Below the pieces are notes generated by a model. The model had not been told where the DNA came from. It did not search any database and was given only the letters and a program-made list of their open reading frames with translations. DNA of 6,073 nucleotides from Lachnospiraceae bacterium UBA1760 (GTDB taxonomy: Bacteria > Bacillota > Clostridia > Lachnospirales > Lachnospiraceae). Position numbers and translations under genes: made by a program. The stretch covers positions 1,880-7,952 of the forward strand of contig DCHE01000005.1 of the NCBI GenBank assembly GCA_002314775.1, in the 5' to 3' direction. Every line of letters starts with the position of its first letter. The stretch's first letter is position 1. Of the stretch, positions 5,830 through 6,073 are shown piece after piece.

Positions 5830-5903
5830 TTTATTTATATCCAGAAAAGCGTTTTTTTGCTAGGCTCTTTCGGGAATTATTCTGGTATGCGCTTTATTTA
5901 GTT

Positions 5904-5944
5904 AAAAAAATAGAAAGACAGAGGACACTCGCCTCTGCCTTTCC
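5904..5944 (-). terminator. Intrinsic terminator of the gene at the right edge
   Basis: A 13-pair stem (5944-5932 with 5924-5912; GGAAAGGCAGAGG in the 5' arm) with a 7-base loop is followed, after one A, by seven U (5910-5904). The pairs at 5939/5918 and 5944/5912 are mismatches on the plus strand and G-U wobbles on the minus strand. It therefore serves minus-strand transcription and ends the gene whose stop is at 5980. Confidence 0.9.
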
Positions 5945-5979
5945 GTGTTTCAAGTTTATAAAGGATACGAAAAATAGAA

Positions 5980-6072
5980 TTAACCTAGAGTAATTTCTAC
6001 GCTGACTTCTGTCTTACCTTCAACGTATGGAATGATGTTACCTGATACTTCAGCACCATCAACAAGCATCTT
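5980..6072 (-). CDS. C-terminal end of a probable GH94 glycoside phosphorylase
   Basis: Only the last 30 codons are in the window, ending in TAA at 5982-5980. The visible tail reads MLVDGAEVSGNIIPYVEGKT (residues 2-21 of the fragment) and ends VEITLG. A beta-rich ending with VDGxxVxGNxIP, a short EGKT turn and a final VxVxxG resembles, from memory, the C-termini of GH94 cellobiose/cellodextrin phosphorylases, which split beta-glucosides with phosphate to give glucose 1-phosphate. No catalytic residue is in view, so the assignment rests on the tail alone. A terminator begins 35 bases after the stop, so this gene ends its transcript here and is separate from the genes to its left. Confidence 0.55.
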   Translation of the reverse strand, partial: KMLVDGAEVSGNIIPYVEGKTEVSVEITLG

Positions 6073-6073
6073 T

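Noticed and set aside
1..6073. Mobile element, CRISPR, tRNA, rRNA or defence system
   Set aside because: No transposase, integrase, spaced direct repeats, tRNA-like cloverleaf, rRNA core sequence or toxin/antitoxin pair was seen. The genes are ordinary metabolic ones, plus one uncharacterised membrane protein.

Overview
The window looks like chromosomal DNA of a low-to-moderate-GC clostridial Firmicute, most likely a Lachnospiraceae member of the Butyrivibrio/Roseburia kind. The grounds are the class III (Firmicutes-type) fructose-1,6-bisphosphatase, strong AAGGAG/GGAGG ribosome binding sites, a lysine riboswitch controlling dapA-dapB, and a small membrane protein with a YIWxYYK signature that I associate with this family. 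The genus is inference. Every gene I can support is on the minus strand, so transcription runs from high to low coordinates.

Layout in transcription order: (1) 6072-5980, the last 30 codons of a gene resembling the C-terminus of a GH94 cellobiose/cellodextrin-type phosphorylase, closed by a strong intrinsic terminator at 5904-5944. (2) A roughly 200-base spacer with an extended -10 promoter, then an uncharacterised single-span membrane protein (5780-5010). (3) A TTGACA/17/extended -10 promoter overlapping the stop codon of that gene, then a dapA leader of about 375 bases. The leader holds a lysine (L-box) aptamer at 4982-4751, a candidate antiterminator and an intrinsic terminator at 4728-4692. 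(4) dapA (4606-3722) and dapB (3665-2910), consecutive enzymes of the diaminopimelate/lysine pathway, ending in a hairpin at 2887-2840. (5) A 244-base spacer with a perfect dyad and a candidate promoter. (6) fbp (2665-701) overlapping hisA (704 to the window edge) by four bases, as ATGA. This hisA is the eukaryotic (yeast HIS6) type and is truncated by the window.

Functionally, dapA-dapB convert pyruvate and aspartate semialdehyde to tetrahydrodipicolinate for peptidoglycan and lysine. The leader should switch the pair off when lysine is plentiful, by transcription termination. The fbp-hisA pair joins a gluconeogenic phosphatase to a histidine biosynthesis enzyme in one transcript, with no obvious metabolic link.

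I see no mobile element, CRISPR array, tRNA, rRNA or defence system, and no clear sign of a wholly new system. The points most worth a second look are the oversized P5 arm and fully traceable switch of the riboswitch, the eukaryotic-type HisA translationally coupled to fbp, and the uncharacterised membrane protein.
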